From a virus: 36,862 bases of DNA. The notes beneath the pieces are model-generated. The model made no database searches, was not told where the DNA came from, and saw only the letters and a list, made by a program, of their open reading frames with translations. The stretch lies in the IMG/VR virus record IMGVR_UViG_3300046794_000458, positions 1 through 36,862 of that record, one strand, 5' to 3'. The position numbers were made by a program, and so were the translations under genes. Positions 20,112 through 28,410 of the stretch are shown here, one piece after another. Numbering within the stretch: position 1 is the first letter of the stretch; every line of letters begins with the position of its first letter.

Positions 20112-21431
20112 ATGTCCCTTGTACTTCAATTGCGTAGCGAACGCGCCAAACTCAACGAATCGCTTCAGACTCTGGCGAAGCTTGAGTCCGGTGGCGAAAG
20201 CCTGTCGGCTGAGCAGCTAACTCAATTCGCCAGTCTGGAGGTTCAGTTCAATGCGCTGACCGATAAGATCAGCCGCGCCGAACAGGCCGAGCGAATGGCA
20301 GCCGCCAGTGCGGTGCCGGTAAGTGAATTGGCGAAGGGCCGTACCAACCTATCACCAGGTTACATTTCCGAATCGGGTCCAGCTGGTGCGCCGGGAGTGC
20401 GGATGGCTCAGATGGTCCGTTTGCTTGCCGCCGCCGGTGGCAATCAGCAGCAGGCCGCTCAAATGGCGGAGCAAGGTGGCTTTTCCACTGATGTTGCCAT
20501 GGCTCTGAGTACGGTGACGCCGGGCGCCGGTGGCGTATTGGTTCCTCAAAACTTTGCGACCGAGATCATTGAGGCTCTGCGCCCTATGTCGGTGGTGCGC
20601 AAGATGGGGACCCGGAGTCTGCCGTTGAACAACGGCAACCTGACCATGCCGCGTATCACTGGCAACACCGTTGTGACCTATATCGGTACCGACACCGATA
20701 TCCCGATCACTGGCATGACGTTCGCAGATACAAAGCTTTCCGCGAAAAAAGCGGCTGCGATTGTGCCTATCTCAAATGACCTGATTGCCAACGCAGGCAC
20801 CAGCCCGCGAACCGATGACATCGTTGTCAGCGACCTTGCAGTATCGATGGGGCTCTCGGAAGACCTGCACTTTGTCCGGGCCGACGGCACCGGCACGCTG
20901 CCCAAGGGTATGCGCTATTGGGCGCAGGCGTTCAATGTGTTGCCCGCTCCCGACACCGTGGGCATCACCCTGGAAAAAATCGACCTGTTCTGCGGCGGCA
21001 TGATGCTTCGCATCGAAACGGCCAACGTGATGATGAAGGACTGCGGTTGGCTGATGCATCCGCGCGTGTTCCGCTGGTTGCAATCGCTGCGTGATGGCAA
21101 CGGCAACAAGGCCTACCCGGAAATTGAACAAGGTCTGTTCAAGGGCTACCCGGTTGGTCTGAGCAACCAGATCCCGGTGAACCTTGGCGCCGGAGGCAAT
21201 GAGACTGAATTCTACTTCGTCAACTTCGCAGACATGATGATCGGCGAAGATATGGACCTGACGATCTCGTTCAGTAGCGAGGCCTCGTATAAGGATTCCG
21301 AGGGCAACATGGTCAGCGCGTTCCAGCGTGACCAGACCCTGGTCAAAGTAATCGCCAAGCACGACTTCGGTCCACGCCACGTGGAGTGCATCGTGGTCGC
21401 TGTCGCCGTGAAGTGGGGCGCTGGCATGTAA
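20112..21431 (+). CDS. Major capsid protein (HK97 fold)
   Basis: A 439-residue HK97-type capsid protein. The first ~100 residues (LRSERAKLNESLQTLAKLE...QFNALTDKISRAEQAERMAA) form the coiled-coil delta scaffold domain. The shell domain starts around VTPGAGGVLVPQNFATEIIEALRPMSVVRKMGTRSLPL (about 135-172), with TMPRITGNTVVTYIGTDTDIP typical of the N-arm/E-loop. The P-domain and A-domain run to the end. Strong expression is expected: the ribosome binding site is CAGGAGG and the gene lies between two hairpins. Confidence 0.94.
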   Translation: MSLVLQLRSERAKLNESLQTLAKLESGGESLSAEQLTQFASLEVQFNALTDKISRAEQAERMAAASAVPVSELAKGRTNLSPGYISESGPAGAPGVRMAQMVRLLAAAGGNQQQAAQMAEQGGFSTDVAMALSTVTPGAGGVLVPQNFATEIIEALRPMSVVRKMGTRSLPLNNGNLTMPRITGNTVVTYIGTDTDIPITGMTFADTKLSAKKAAAIVPISNDLIANAGTSPRTDDIVVSDLAVSMGLSEDLHFVRADGTGTLPKGMRYWAQAFNVLPAPDTVGITLEKIDLFCGGMMLRIETANVMMKDCGWLMHPRVFRWLQSLRDGNGNKAYPEIEQGLFKGYPVGLSNQIPVNLGAGGNETEFYFVNFADMMIGEDMDLTISFSSEASYKDSEGNMVSAFQRDQTLVKVIAKHDFGPRHVECIVVAVAVKWGAGM

Positions 21432-21440
21432 TCCCTTTGC

Positions 21441-21456
21441 CCCGCTTCGGCGGGGC
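21441..21456 (+). terminator. Hairpin after the capsid gene
   Basis: CCCCGC-TTCG-GCGGGG with a UUCG tetraloop, followed by CTTTG rather than a full T run. It is more likely an mRNA-stabilising element or weak terminator than a strong stop. Confidence 0.5.
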
Positions 21457-21479
21457 TTTGCATATTTGAGGTCGAAACG

Positions 21480-21767
21480 ATGAGCGATAAAGTTGTGGTG
21501 CGGTTTCTGAAAGCCTGGCGTGGTTATTCGGCAGACGAGTTGGCCGGGTTTGATCCAGACGTTGTTGAAGGCCTGAAATCCAAGGGCTTTGCTGAGGTCT
21601 ACGAAAAGCAGAAAGCAGGTAAGACTGCTGCAGCGAAAACCAGTGGTTCAAAAAATTCCGGCGAAACGGGCACGGCAAATTCACCCGCCGAGACATCCGG
21701 CGCAACGTCGAACGGTGCTGAAGGCGGCGAAGGTAATACGGGCGCCGATGACGACGCGAAGCCGTAA
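21480..21767 (+). CDS. Small acidic protein after the capsid gene
   Basis: A 95-residue protein. The first ~42 residues are ordered (VVVRFLKAWRGYSADELAGFDPDVVEGLKSKGFAEVY), a short domain common at this position in HK97-like phages. The rest is a low-complexity Gly/Ala/Ser/Thr/Glu tail. The N-terminal pattern (growth of a strand, then 'GY..DE.AGF') resembles small head-accessory proteins. GAGG precedes the start. Function is not established. Confidence 0.7.
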   Translation: MSDKVVVRFLKAWRGYSADELAGFDPDVVEGLKSKGFAEVYEKQKAGKTAAAKTSGSKNSGETGTANSPAETSGATSNGAEGGEGNTGADDDAKP

Positions 21768-21770
21768 GCC

Positions 21771-22322
21771 ATGGCCCGTCGAATCGAGTATTTCGGCGAA
21801 CCAGTCCTGACGCTGGAGCAGGTGGCTTTCCAGTGCCGGGTTGAGCCAGAGGACATGGAGCCGGCGCTGATCGAGCAGATCATCATTCCCGGCGTCACCA
21901 CTCAGTGTGAATCGAAAACTGGCGCCTCAATTCGCGGTGCTGTTTACGAAGAGGAATGGCCAGCCGGTTTTGCCTCTGGGCACGCGCTGGACATTGGTCA
22001 GGCCACAGAGGTCGTGTCGGTGGATGTCCGGCAGTTTGATGGTTCGTGGGCTGCACACACAGGCTCGATTGAGCTGCGTCAAGATCAGCGCGAAAGTTTC
22101 CTTTCTTTCCCGTCGGGCCGGCCCTCTGGGGCGTTACGCATTCGCTACAAGGCTGGTGTCGATCTGAATCTGCACCCCGGCGTCCGCAACTGGCTGCTGA
22201 TGGCGGCGGCGACAATCTACCGCCATCCGGAAATGTTTCTGGTGGGGCAGACCCTGGCCGAGCTGCCATCTACTTTTCTTGATCACCTGGTGGCAGAGGT
22301 CACCGTCCCGCCGAGGTTCTGA
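21771..22322 (+). CDS. Head-tail connector (gp6-like)
   Basis: A 183-residue adaptor that binds the portal ring, of the gp6/phiE125 gp8 type. The N-terminal helical part includes LTLEQVAFQCRVEPEDMEPALIEQIIIPGVTTQCESKTG (about 14-52), the classic connector motif. A beta-rich insertion follows, and the C-terminal helices end LRIRYKAGVDLNLHPGVRNWLLMAAATIYRHPE. It forms the second ring of the neck. Confidence 0.85.
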   Translation: MARRIEYFGEPVLTLEQVAFQCRVEPEDMEPALIEQIIIPGVTTQCESKTGASIRGAVYEEEWPAGFASGHALDIGQATEVVSVDVRQFDGSWAAHTGSIELRQDQRESFLSFPSGRPSGALRIRYKAGVDLNLHPGVRNWLLMAAATIYRHPEMFLVGQTLAELPSTFLDHLVAEVTVPPRF

Positions 22323-22324
22323 AT

Positions 22325-22687
22325 ATGGCGATGCGCGAGCCGAGCGCTGGTGAATTGGAGCGGCGTATCACTTTGAGGTTGAGGACCGACATTCCGGCGC
22401 CGGATCAAGGGCTTGACTCGTTGTTCACCGATCAGAAAAAACGGTGGGCAAAGATCGAGCCTGTCGGTACCGCTGTTTACGCAAACGGTGTTCAGACCGA
22501 TGTGAAGATCACCCATCGGGTGACCTTCTATTACCTGAAGGGGATGAGCGAGTCCCATGAAGTTGTTCATGGTGACATTATCTATCGGGTTCGCAGGGTT
22601 GCAGACATGAACGGCAATCGTCGGTTCACGCTGCTCGAAGTAGAGGAGCTGGGACCGCAACAGGTTGGGGGAGGGATCTATGTCTAA
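22325..22687 (+). CDS. Head closure (head-tail adaptor) protein
   Basis: A 120-residue protein with the beta-barrel pattern of SPP1 gp16-type head closure proteins: GELERRITLRLR (about 8-19), RWAKIEPVGTAVYANG, THRVTFYY (about 62-69) and DIIYRVRRVADMNGNRRFTLLEVEEL (about 83-108). It closes the head after packaging and joins it to the tail. It starts two bases after the connector stop and overlaps the next gene. Confidence 0.85.
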   Translation: MAMREPSAGELERRITLRLRTDIPAPDQGLDSLFTDQKKRWAKIEPVGTAVYANGVQTDVKITHRVTFYYLKGMSESHEVVHGDIIYRVRRVADMNGNRRFTLLEVEELGPQQVGGGIYV

Positions 22688-23201
22688 CTCAGCTTCGATT
22701 GATGGTTACCTGCACGTCGAAGGCTTCGACAAGTTCGAGCGCGATGCCTTCGACAAACGGAAGATCCGCGCAGGGATGCGCAAGGTTGGCCTGCTGATCA
22801 CACAAAAAGCCCAGATGAATCTCGCGCTGGGCAGTGGCCAGGATGGTTACCCGGTCACTCGCACCGGTGCCACGGTGGAGTCGATCAGTTTCAAGGTGTC
22901 ACGCTCTGGCTTTCTCGTCCGCATCTCTCCCACCAAAACCACGGCCATGGAAGATTTCTATCCGGTTTACCTGCACTACGGGGTGAAGCGAGGAAAGAAA
23001 CTCGGAAAGCTTGCGCCCGGGATGGGTAAAGGCAAATCGAACCGTCGAGCCAAAGGCGCTCGCGCCGCCGCGCTGGCCGAGCGTGCTTCCGGTGAATGGC
23101 GGATCAAGCCGCGAGACAACTACATGGCCGATGCCTTGCAGGACTCGGCTTCACAAGTTCAATCAATCCTCTCTGCTGCGTTCGCAGCTGCCTTGGGCTG
23201 A
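22680..23201 (+). CDS. HK97 gp10-like neck/tail protein
   Basis: A 173-residue protein related to HK97 gp10, a neck component at the head-tail junction. The family pattern of an N-terminal globular strand and helices (VEGFDKFERDAFDKRKIRAGMRKVGLLITQKAQMNLA, about 13-49) is followed by RTGATVESISFKVSRSGFLVRISP and a basic KRGKKLGKLAPGMGKGKSNRRAKGARAAALAER segment. The ATG at 22680 is preferred since it has GGGAGGG upstream, and the overlap with the previous gene is only 8 bases. Confidence 0.8.
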   Translation: MSNSASIDGYLHVEGFDKFERDAFDKRKIRAGMRKVGLLITQKAQMNLALGSGQDGYPVTRTGATVESISFKVSRSGFLVRISPTKTTAMEDFYPVYLHYGVKRGKKLGKLAPGMGKGKSNRRAKGARAAALAERASGEWRIKPRDNYMADALQDSASQVQSILSAAFAAALG

Positions 23202-23225
23202 TCGCTGATCCTTCTGGATACCCTC

Positions 23226-23816
23226 ATGAAATTGAATCCGATTGTCGCTCACCTAAAAGCGACATGCCCCGTCTTCGCCGAGCGAGTCACTGGCGGCATC
23301 GATTGGGATGCCGTAGTGGACAGCGCAAAGCTTGCTCTTCCTGCGGCATACGTCATTGCTTCGGCGGATGCGGGCGGCCCGAACAAAACGCAAAACGCAG
23401 TCATTCAAGACATCACCGATCAGTTCGCTGTGGTGATCGTTCTCGATGCTGGCGATGAGCGCGGCCAGGAAGCCAACGATTTGTTGCATGACCTGCGCGC
23501 TGAGCTCTGGCGATCTCTTATCGGTTGGTGCCCAGCCCCCGAGTACGAGCCTATCGAATACGGCAAGGGTGCGTTGCTCCACACCAGTAGGGCGCGCGTG
23601 GTGTACCAGTTTCTGTTCACTGCCGAGTTCCAGCTTGGGCGTAGTAGGCAAGGCGATCCCGCTGAAACTTGGCACGAACTCGAACTCGACGGTTTGGCGC
23701 CTTTCACAGGCGTGACCTTCAACATGGACTGCATTGACCCGGCAGATCCGAACCTGCAACGACCTGGCCCAGATGGGCGCATTGAAGCGACATTCTCAGG
23801 AGACGTAACACCATGA
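23226..23816 (+). CDS. Tail terminator protein
   Basis: A 196-residue protein matching phage tail terminator (gp37-like) proteins. The first part (KLNPIVAHLKATCPVFAERVTGGIDWDAVV) leads into a strand-rich core (LPAAYVIASADAGGPNKTQNAVIQDITDQFAVVIVLDAG, about 37-75), then helix LLHDLRAELWRSLIGW (about 84-99) and the VVYQFLFTAEFQ strand. It caps the sheath-bearing tail at the correct length. It overlaps the DUF2635 gene by four bases. Confidence 0.75.
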   Translation: MKLNPIVAHLKATCPVFAERVTGGIDWDAVVDSAKLALPAAYVIASADAGGPNKTQNAVIQDITDQFAVVIVLDAGDERGQEANDLLHDLRAELWRSLIGWCPAPEYEPIEYGKGALLHTSRARVVYQFLFTAEFQLGRSRQGDPAETWHELELDGLAPFTGVTFNMDCIDPADPNLQRPGPDGRIEATFSGDVTP

Positions 23817-24019
23817 CCAAACGCATCACTGTGGTGCCGGCCTCAGGCCGCTCTGTGCCCGATCCGGAGGCAGGCGACCTGTTGCCTGCTGAAGGTCGGG
23901 AAGTCCCCGATAACGCATGGTGGCGCCGCCGTCAGGCAGACGGTGACGTAACCCTCAAGGCTGATAAAGCCCAATCCACCAAGGGCGTCACCACGCCGAA
24001 ACCCGAGGAAGCGCAATAA
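23813..24019 (+). CDS. DUF2635 protein (Mu gp38-like)
   Basis: A 68-residue protein with the DUF2635 pattern RITVVPASGRSVPDPEAGDLLPAEGREVPDNAWWRRRQADGDV (about 4-46), including the invariant WW. It is always found directly before the tail sheath gene in Mu-like tails, where its role is unknown. Start and end overlap the neighbouring genes. Confidence 0.85.
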   Translation: MTKRITVVPASGRSVPDPEAGDLLPAEGREVPDNAWWRRRQADGDVTLKADKAQSTKGVTTPKPEEAQ

Positions 24020-25515
24020 TGGCTATCGGATTCAGCAACATCCCCGCCGATATCCGGGTGCCGCTGTTCTATGCGGAGATGGATAACTCGGCGGCTAACA
24101 GTGCGTCATCGGCCATGCGCCGGCTGATCGTCGCCCAGGTCAATGATGATGCCACCGGCGAAAGTATTGGCAAGTTGGTGCTGGTGTCGAGTCTGGGGCT
24201 GGCCAAGGACATCGGCGGGCAAGGCTCGATGCTGGCTTCGATGTACGAAACCTGGCGCAAGGTTGATCCGATTGGCGAGATCTGGTGCCTGCCGCTACAA
24301 AGTGATACCGGTACCGCTGCCACAGCGACCGTCACCATCACAGGTGCGGCGACCGAGCCGGGCTTGTTGAACCTGTATGTCGGCGGTGTTCGCGTGCAGT
24401 CGGTAGTCGTTTCGGCGGCAACGCCGGTCATCGCGGCATCGGCGTTGGCCGTGAAGATCAACGCTACACCCGACCTGCCAGTCACTGCTGTGGCCGCGGC
24501 GGGCGTGGTTACACTCACTTGCAAGTGGAAAGGTGAGAGCGGCAACGATATCGGTCTGGTCCTCAACCGATTGGGTAAGTCGAATGGCGAGGCCACCCCT
24601 GTGGGCCTGACCGTAGTTTCGACCCAGCTGACGGGTGGCGTCGGTGCGCCTGACCAGATCGATGCGGTAGCGGCGCTGGGCGATGAGCCGTTCGAATTCA
24701 TCTGCGTGCCCTGGTCGGATACGACCACGCTGAACGCGTGGCGGGATGCGATGGATGACAACACCGGTCGATGGAGCTGGGCCAAGCAATTGTTTGGTCA
24801 CGTCTACAGCGCGAAGCGCGGCACGCTGGGAACGTTGGTAGCAGCCGGTCAGGCGCGCAATGATCAGCACATGACCATCCAGGCGGTGGAGCCGGGCGTG
24901 CCACAGCCGGTCTGGGTGCAGGCAGCGGCGCTGGCGGCGCGCACCTCGGTGTTCATCTCGGCGGATGCCAGCCGGCCAACGCAAAGCGGCTCGCTGCCCG
25001 GGCTCGATCCGGCACCGGCCAGTGAGCGGTTCACGTTGACCGAGCGTCAGTCGCTGCTGACCTATGGTTTGGCGACGGCCTACTACGAAGGCGGCTACGT
25101 TCGCATTCAGCGTTCGATCACCACCTATCAGAAGAACGGCTATGGGCAAGCCGATAACTCGTACCTGGACAGCGAGACGATGCACCAGTCGGCATACATC
25201 ATCCGGCGTATGCAGAGCGTCATCACCAGCAAGTACGGCCGCCACAAGCTGGCCAGCGACGGCACGCGGTTTGGCGCCGGTCAGCCGATCGTCACACCGA
25301 GCACGATTCGCGGTGAGTTGATCGCGCAGTACGCCAAGCTTGAGTCGGAAGGTCATGTAGAAAACGCGGATCTGTTCGCTGAACACCTGGTGGTGGAGCG
25401 AGACAGCAATGACCCGAGCCGTGTGAATGTGTTGTTCCCGCCGGACTACATCAATGGCCTGCGAATCTTCGCGCTGCTTAATCAGTTCCGCCTCCAGTAC
25501 GACGCCGCCGCGTAA
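24019..25515 (+). CDS. Contractile tail sheath protein (Mu gpL-like)
   Basis: A 498-residue tail sheath subunit. It starts GFSNIPADIRVPLFYAEMDNSAANS, typical of Mu gpL, has a beta-rich inserted domain at about 90-210 and ends with DPSRVNVLFPPDYINGLRIFALLNQFRLQYDA, the conserved C-terminus that interlocks with neighbouring subunits. Its presence shows the phage has a contractile tail (myovirus). Confidence 0.94.
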   Translation: MAIGFSNIPADIRVPLFYAEMDNSAANSASSAMRRLIVAQVNDDATGESIGKLVLVSSLGLAKDIGGQGSMLASMYETWRKVDPIGEIWCLPLQSDTGTAATATVTITGAATEPGLLNLYVGGVRVQSVVVSAATPVIAASALAVKINATPDLPVTAVAAAGVVTLTCKWKGESGNDIGLVLNRLGKSNGEATPVGLTVVSTQLTGGVGAPDQIDAVAALGDEPFEFICVPWSDTTTLNAWRDAMDDNTGRWSWAKQLFGHVYSAKRGTLGTLVAAGQARNDQHMTIQAVEPGVPQPVWVQAAALAARTSVFISADASRPTQSGSLPGLDPAPASERFTLTERQSLLTYGLATAYYEGGYVRIQRSITTYQKNGYGQADNSYLDSETMHQSAYIIRRMQSVITSKYGRHKLASDGTRFGAGQPIVTPSTIRGELIAQYAKLESEGHVENADLFAEHLVVERDSNDPSRVNVLFPPDYINGLRIFALLNQFRLQYDAAA

Positions 25516-25533
25516 CGCTGACCACGATCACCA

Positions 25534-25557
25534 AGCCCGCCACGAGCGGGCTTTTTC
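25534..25557 (+). terminator. Intrinsic-terminator-like hairpin between sheath and tube genes
   Basis: AGCCCGC/GCGGGCT (7 bp) with a 5-nt loop followed by five T residues. Like the hairpin before the capsid gene, it probably adjusts the transcript level between strongly expressed structural genes. Confidence 0.65.
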
Positions 25558-25575
25558 ATTCTGGAGATACAACCC

Positions 25576-25923
25576 ATGGGCAAAAAAGTAGCGGGCACGG
25601 CCTACATCAAGGTGGACGGTATGCAGTTGACCGTCACTGGTGGCGCCGAGGCGCCGTTGATGGACAAAAAGCGGGAGACGGTTTATCCGGGCTACTACAA
25701 GGAGGAGGAGCTGGCGCCCTATCTGAAAATGACCGTCATCCATGATCCGGCGCTATCGATCAAGACGCTGACCGAGGGCACGGATATGACGGTCACCTGT
25801 GAATTTAACAACGGCAAGGTCTATGTGCTCTCGGGGGCGTACCTGGTCGACGAGCCGACGTCGAAAGGCGATGACGGCACCATTGAACTGCAATTCGACG
25901 GCATCAAAGGGGTATGGCAATGA
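25576..25923 (+). CDS. Tail tube protein (Mu gpM-like)
   Basis: A 115-residue tail tube protein. The pattern VAGTAYIKVDGMQLTVTGGAEAPL (about 5-28) and KRETVYPGYYKEEELAPYLKMTVIHDP is typical of Mu gpM. It stacks in rings inside the sheath and forms the DNA channel. GGAG lies nine bases before the ATG. The stop overlaps the chaperone start. Confidence 0.92.
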   Translation: MGKKVAGTAYIKVDGMQLTVTGGAEAPLMDKKRETVYPGYYKEEELAPYLKMTVIHDPALSIKTLTEGTDMTVTCEFNNGKVYVLSGAYLVDEPTSKGDDGTIELQFDGIKGVWQ

Positions 25924-26216
25924 CGGGCGCAGTAAAACTTCAAGTGGCCATTGAGGCCCATGGCGAACCTTTGACCGAGTTGACGCTGCGTCGTCCAACC
26001 GTGCAGGAAGTGCGGGCCATCAAGGCGCTGCCATACAAGATCGACAAAAACGAGGACGTCAGCCTCGACATGGATGTCACTGCGAAATACATCGCCGTCT
26101 GCGCCGGCATCCCGCCATCGTCGGTTAATCAGTTGGACCTGTCTGATCTCAACACCTTGAGCTGGGCGATCGCTGGTTTTTTCATGACAGCGGCGTCGGC
26201 TCCGTCACCGACCTGA
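25920..26216 (+). CDS. Tail assembly chaperone, short form (Mu gp41-like, G analogue)
   Basis: A 98-residue tail assembly chaperone that coats the tape measure before tube assembly. The start at 25920 overlaps the tube stop as ATGA; an in-frame ATG at 25914 is an alternative. Family segments are LTELTLRRPTVQEVRAIKALP (about 18-38) and SVNQLDLSDLNTLSWAIAGFFM (about 68-89). This form ends at the TGA at 26214-26216 if ribosomes do not shift at TTTTTTC (26177-26183). Confidence 0.88.
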   Translation: MTGAVKLQVAIEAHGEPLTELTLRRPTVQEVRAIKALPYKIDKNEDVSLDMDVTAKYIAVCAGIPPSSVNQLDLSDLNTLSWAIAGFFMTAASAPSPT

Positions 26217-26347
26217 TTTCAGTCGCCTACGACCTGGCCTGGTTCTGGAAGGTTGACCCCCAACAGATGATGGCCAGGCCACTGGATGTGCTCATCGAAA
26301 GCCTTGAGCACGCCCAACGCATCAACGAACTCCAGCAGGTGCAGTGA
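25920..26347 (+). CDS. Tail assembly chaperone, -1 frameshift form (GT analogue)
   Basis: About 142 residues. The zero frame reads to TTT at 26178-26180, then a -1 shift at the slippery heptamer T-TTT-TTC (26177-26183) continues in the other frame to the TGA at 26345-26347. The extension (HDSGVGSVTDLISVAYDLAW, then FWKVDPQQMMARPLDVLIES and a short helical end) reads as a proper protein with the usual second-domain pattern, and no start codon or ribosome binding site of its own is seen. It overlaps the tape measure start by one base. The arrangement is established for lambda G/GT and found widely in tailed phages. Confidence 0.85.
26177..26183 (+). promoter_or_regulatory. Programmed -1 ribosomal frameshift site
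   Basis: T-TTT-TTC matches the X-XXY-YYZ slippery pattern in the correct frame. After slipping, tRNA pairing is kept (TTT-TTT). The open extension frame begins exactly here and continues 165 bases. Confidence 0.85.
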
Positions 26348-28410
26348 TGGGGGACAAATTCCAGCTCAAGGCGTTGATCACCGGCGTCGATAAGCTCTCG
26401 CCGAAGCTCTCGGGCATCCGTAAGAACATCGCGGGATTCAAGAAAGGGCTCGATAAAACCGGGCTTGGTAAGATCAGTTTCGGGGACGTCATGGCAGGTG
26501 GCGCGTTAGCTGCGCCGTTTGTTGCCGGCGCAGCTGCGGCTATCGACTTCGAATCACAGATGGCGGACGTGCGAAAGGTCGTCAACTTCGACAAGCCCGA
26601 ACAGTTCAAGCAGATGGGTGACGATATCGGGCGAATGTCTGAGCGTTTGCCCATGGCCGCTGGTGACATCGCCAAGATCGTCGCCGCCGGAGGCCAGTCT
26701 GGTATTGCACGGGAAGAGTTGCTGGGCTTTGCCGAAGCCGCTGTGAAGATGGGTATCGCCTTTGATCAGAGCGCCGAGGAAAGCGGCGACATGATGGCCA
26801 AATGGCGGACGTCTTTCAAAATGACACAGGACGATGTCGTTGGGTTGGCGGACAAGATCAACTACCTCGGTAACACTGGGCCGGCGAACACCAAGCAGAT
26901 TTCAGACATTGTGACGCGCATCGGTCCACTGGGCGCCATCGCAGGTCTTGCCTCGGGTCAAATCGCGGCACTTGGCGCGACGATGGCGGGGGTGGGCATA
27001 GAGCAAGAAGTCGCCGCCACCGGCATCAAAAACTTTATGTTGGCACTGACCAAGGGCAGCGCGGCCACGAAGGGCCAGCAGCAGGCTTTCAAGGCTCTCA
27101 GGCTGGATTCGAAAGCAGTCGCAGTGGGCATGCAAAAAGATGCTCAGGGCACCATGCTCGATTTACTGACCCGGGTCAGCAAGGTTAAACCGGAGTCACA
27201 GGCAGGGCTGTTGACGACGTTGTTCGGTAGCGAATCTGTCGGTGCCATTGCGCCGTTGCTGACTAACCTTGATCTGCTCAAGAGCAATCTGAAGAAAGTC
27301 ACCGACCAGAAACAGTATGGCGGTTCGATGGACCAGGAGTACCAGTCCAGGGCCGCCACAACTGCAAACAACCTTCAATTGCTGCGCAACACAGTGCAGA
27401 GCGTTGCGCGTGCCATTGGTGACGCTTTATTGCCCGCCATCAATATGGTGTCCAAGTCTCTCCAGCCGATGGTGGCGAAGGTCGCCCAAGTCATCGAGGC
27501 GAACCCCGCGTTGGTCCGTGGCCTGGGCATCGCAGGGGTCGCTTTCACCGCGATTCGGGTCGGCGTGTTGGCGGCCACCGTCGCCGTGCGTCTACTCGGT
27601 GTCGCCTTTGCAGCAACGCCAATCGGCATTGCGGCGGTAGCCATTGCCGCTGCCGCAGGGCTGATCGTCGCCAATTGGTCGACTGTCGCACCGTACTTTC
27701 AGGCGATCTGGGAAAAGATCAAAGGTCCGGCGATGATCCTGTGGGGCTGGTTCAAGCAAGCCTTTGCATTCTCCCCGATCGGGCTGGTGATCGAAAACTG
27801 GGGGCCGCTGACCGAGTTGTTCTCGGCGCTTTGGGATGTTCTGGTCGCCGTCTCCACGCCGGTAATGGACTTCCTCGGCCGCATGTTTGAGTGGACTCCG
27901 CTTGGGATCATTGCCAAGAACTGGGCGCCCATTACTGAGTGGTTCCAGAATCTCTGGGCGAAATTGAAGCCGATTATCGAGCCGATGATGAAGTACTTCG
28001 GAGGCGGCGAGGGTGGTGAAGGAATCATCAAAACCGCCACCAATAAAGCCAACAAGTTCGCCGAAGAGCAGCGCGCACGCAACGCAGGACCGGGCGGCGG
28101 TGACGGCGCGTTCGTGGAAGCCGGCGCAGTCGAAGGCGCCCAGCGTTATCAGCGGATGATGAAAAACGCGGCGGGGATCCCGAGCACGGACAAGTTGTTG
28201 AGTCGACCGAATCTGGCTAACCAATCTAGCGGGTTGCTTCAACAGGCATCGGCTAATCAGGCGCGGAAACTCAATGGAGAGCTCAACATCAACCTCAACG
28301 GCGCACCGCCGGGTACCACCGTTGATCAAGCCAAAACCAACCAGCCGGGTCTGAACATTAAGCCCAGTGTCGGTACCCGAACTATTGGAATTATGAGGCC
28401 CAACCAATGA
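26347..28410 (+). CDS. Tail tape measure protein
   Basis: A 687-residue tape measure protein (TP901 core type) that sets tail length and may help DNA entry. The N-terminal part contains VTRIGPLGAIAGLASGQIAALGATMAGVG (about 195-225), with a hydrophobic stretch near 390-445 (IAGVAFTAIRVGVLAATVAVRLLGVAFA). The repeated W-rich segments ENWGPLTELFSALWDVL and KNWAPITEWFQNLWAKL (about 480-545) are typical. The 687 residues predict a fairly short tail. The ATG at 26347 overlaps the stop of the frameshift product; an in-frame GTG three bases upstream is an alternative. Confidence 0.92.
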   Translation: MGDKFQLKALITGVDKLSPKLSGIRKNIAGFKKGLDKTGLGKISFGDVMAGGALAAPFVAGAAAAIDFESQMADVRKVVNFDKPEQFKQMGDDIGRMSERLPMAAGDIAKIVAAGGQSGIAREELLGFAEAAVKMGIAFDQSAEESGDMMAKWRTSFKMTQDDVVGLADKINYLGNTGPANTKQISDIVTRIGPLGAIAGLASGQIAALGATMAGVGIEQEVAATGIKNFMLALTKGSAATKGQQQAFKALRLDSKAVAVGMQKDAQGTMLDLLTRVSKVKPESQAGLLTTLFGSESVGAIAPLLTNLDLLKSNLKKVTDQKQYGGSMDQEYQSRAATTANNLQLLRNTVQSVARAIGDALLPAINMVSKSLQPMVAKVAQVIEANPALVRGLGIAGVAFTAIRVGVLAATVAVRLLGVAFAATPIGIAAVAIAAAAGLIVANWSTVAPYFQAIWEKIKGPAMILWGWFKQAFAFSPIGLVIENWGPLTELFSALWDVLVAVSTPVMDFLGRMFEWTPLGIIAKNWAPITEWFQNLWAKLKPIIEPMMKYFGGGEGGEGIIKTATNKANKFAEEQRARNAGPGGGDGAFVEAGAVEGAQRYQRMMKNAAGIPSTDKLLSRPNLANQSSGLLQQASANQARKLNGELNINLNGAPPGTTVDQAKTNQPGLNIKPSVGTRTIGIMRPNQ

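Noticed and set aside
24295-25386. A 363-codon leftward frame opposite the tail sheath gene
   Set aside because: Composition is Arg/His-rich and domain-less, and the sheath gene on the other strand is certain.
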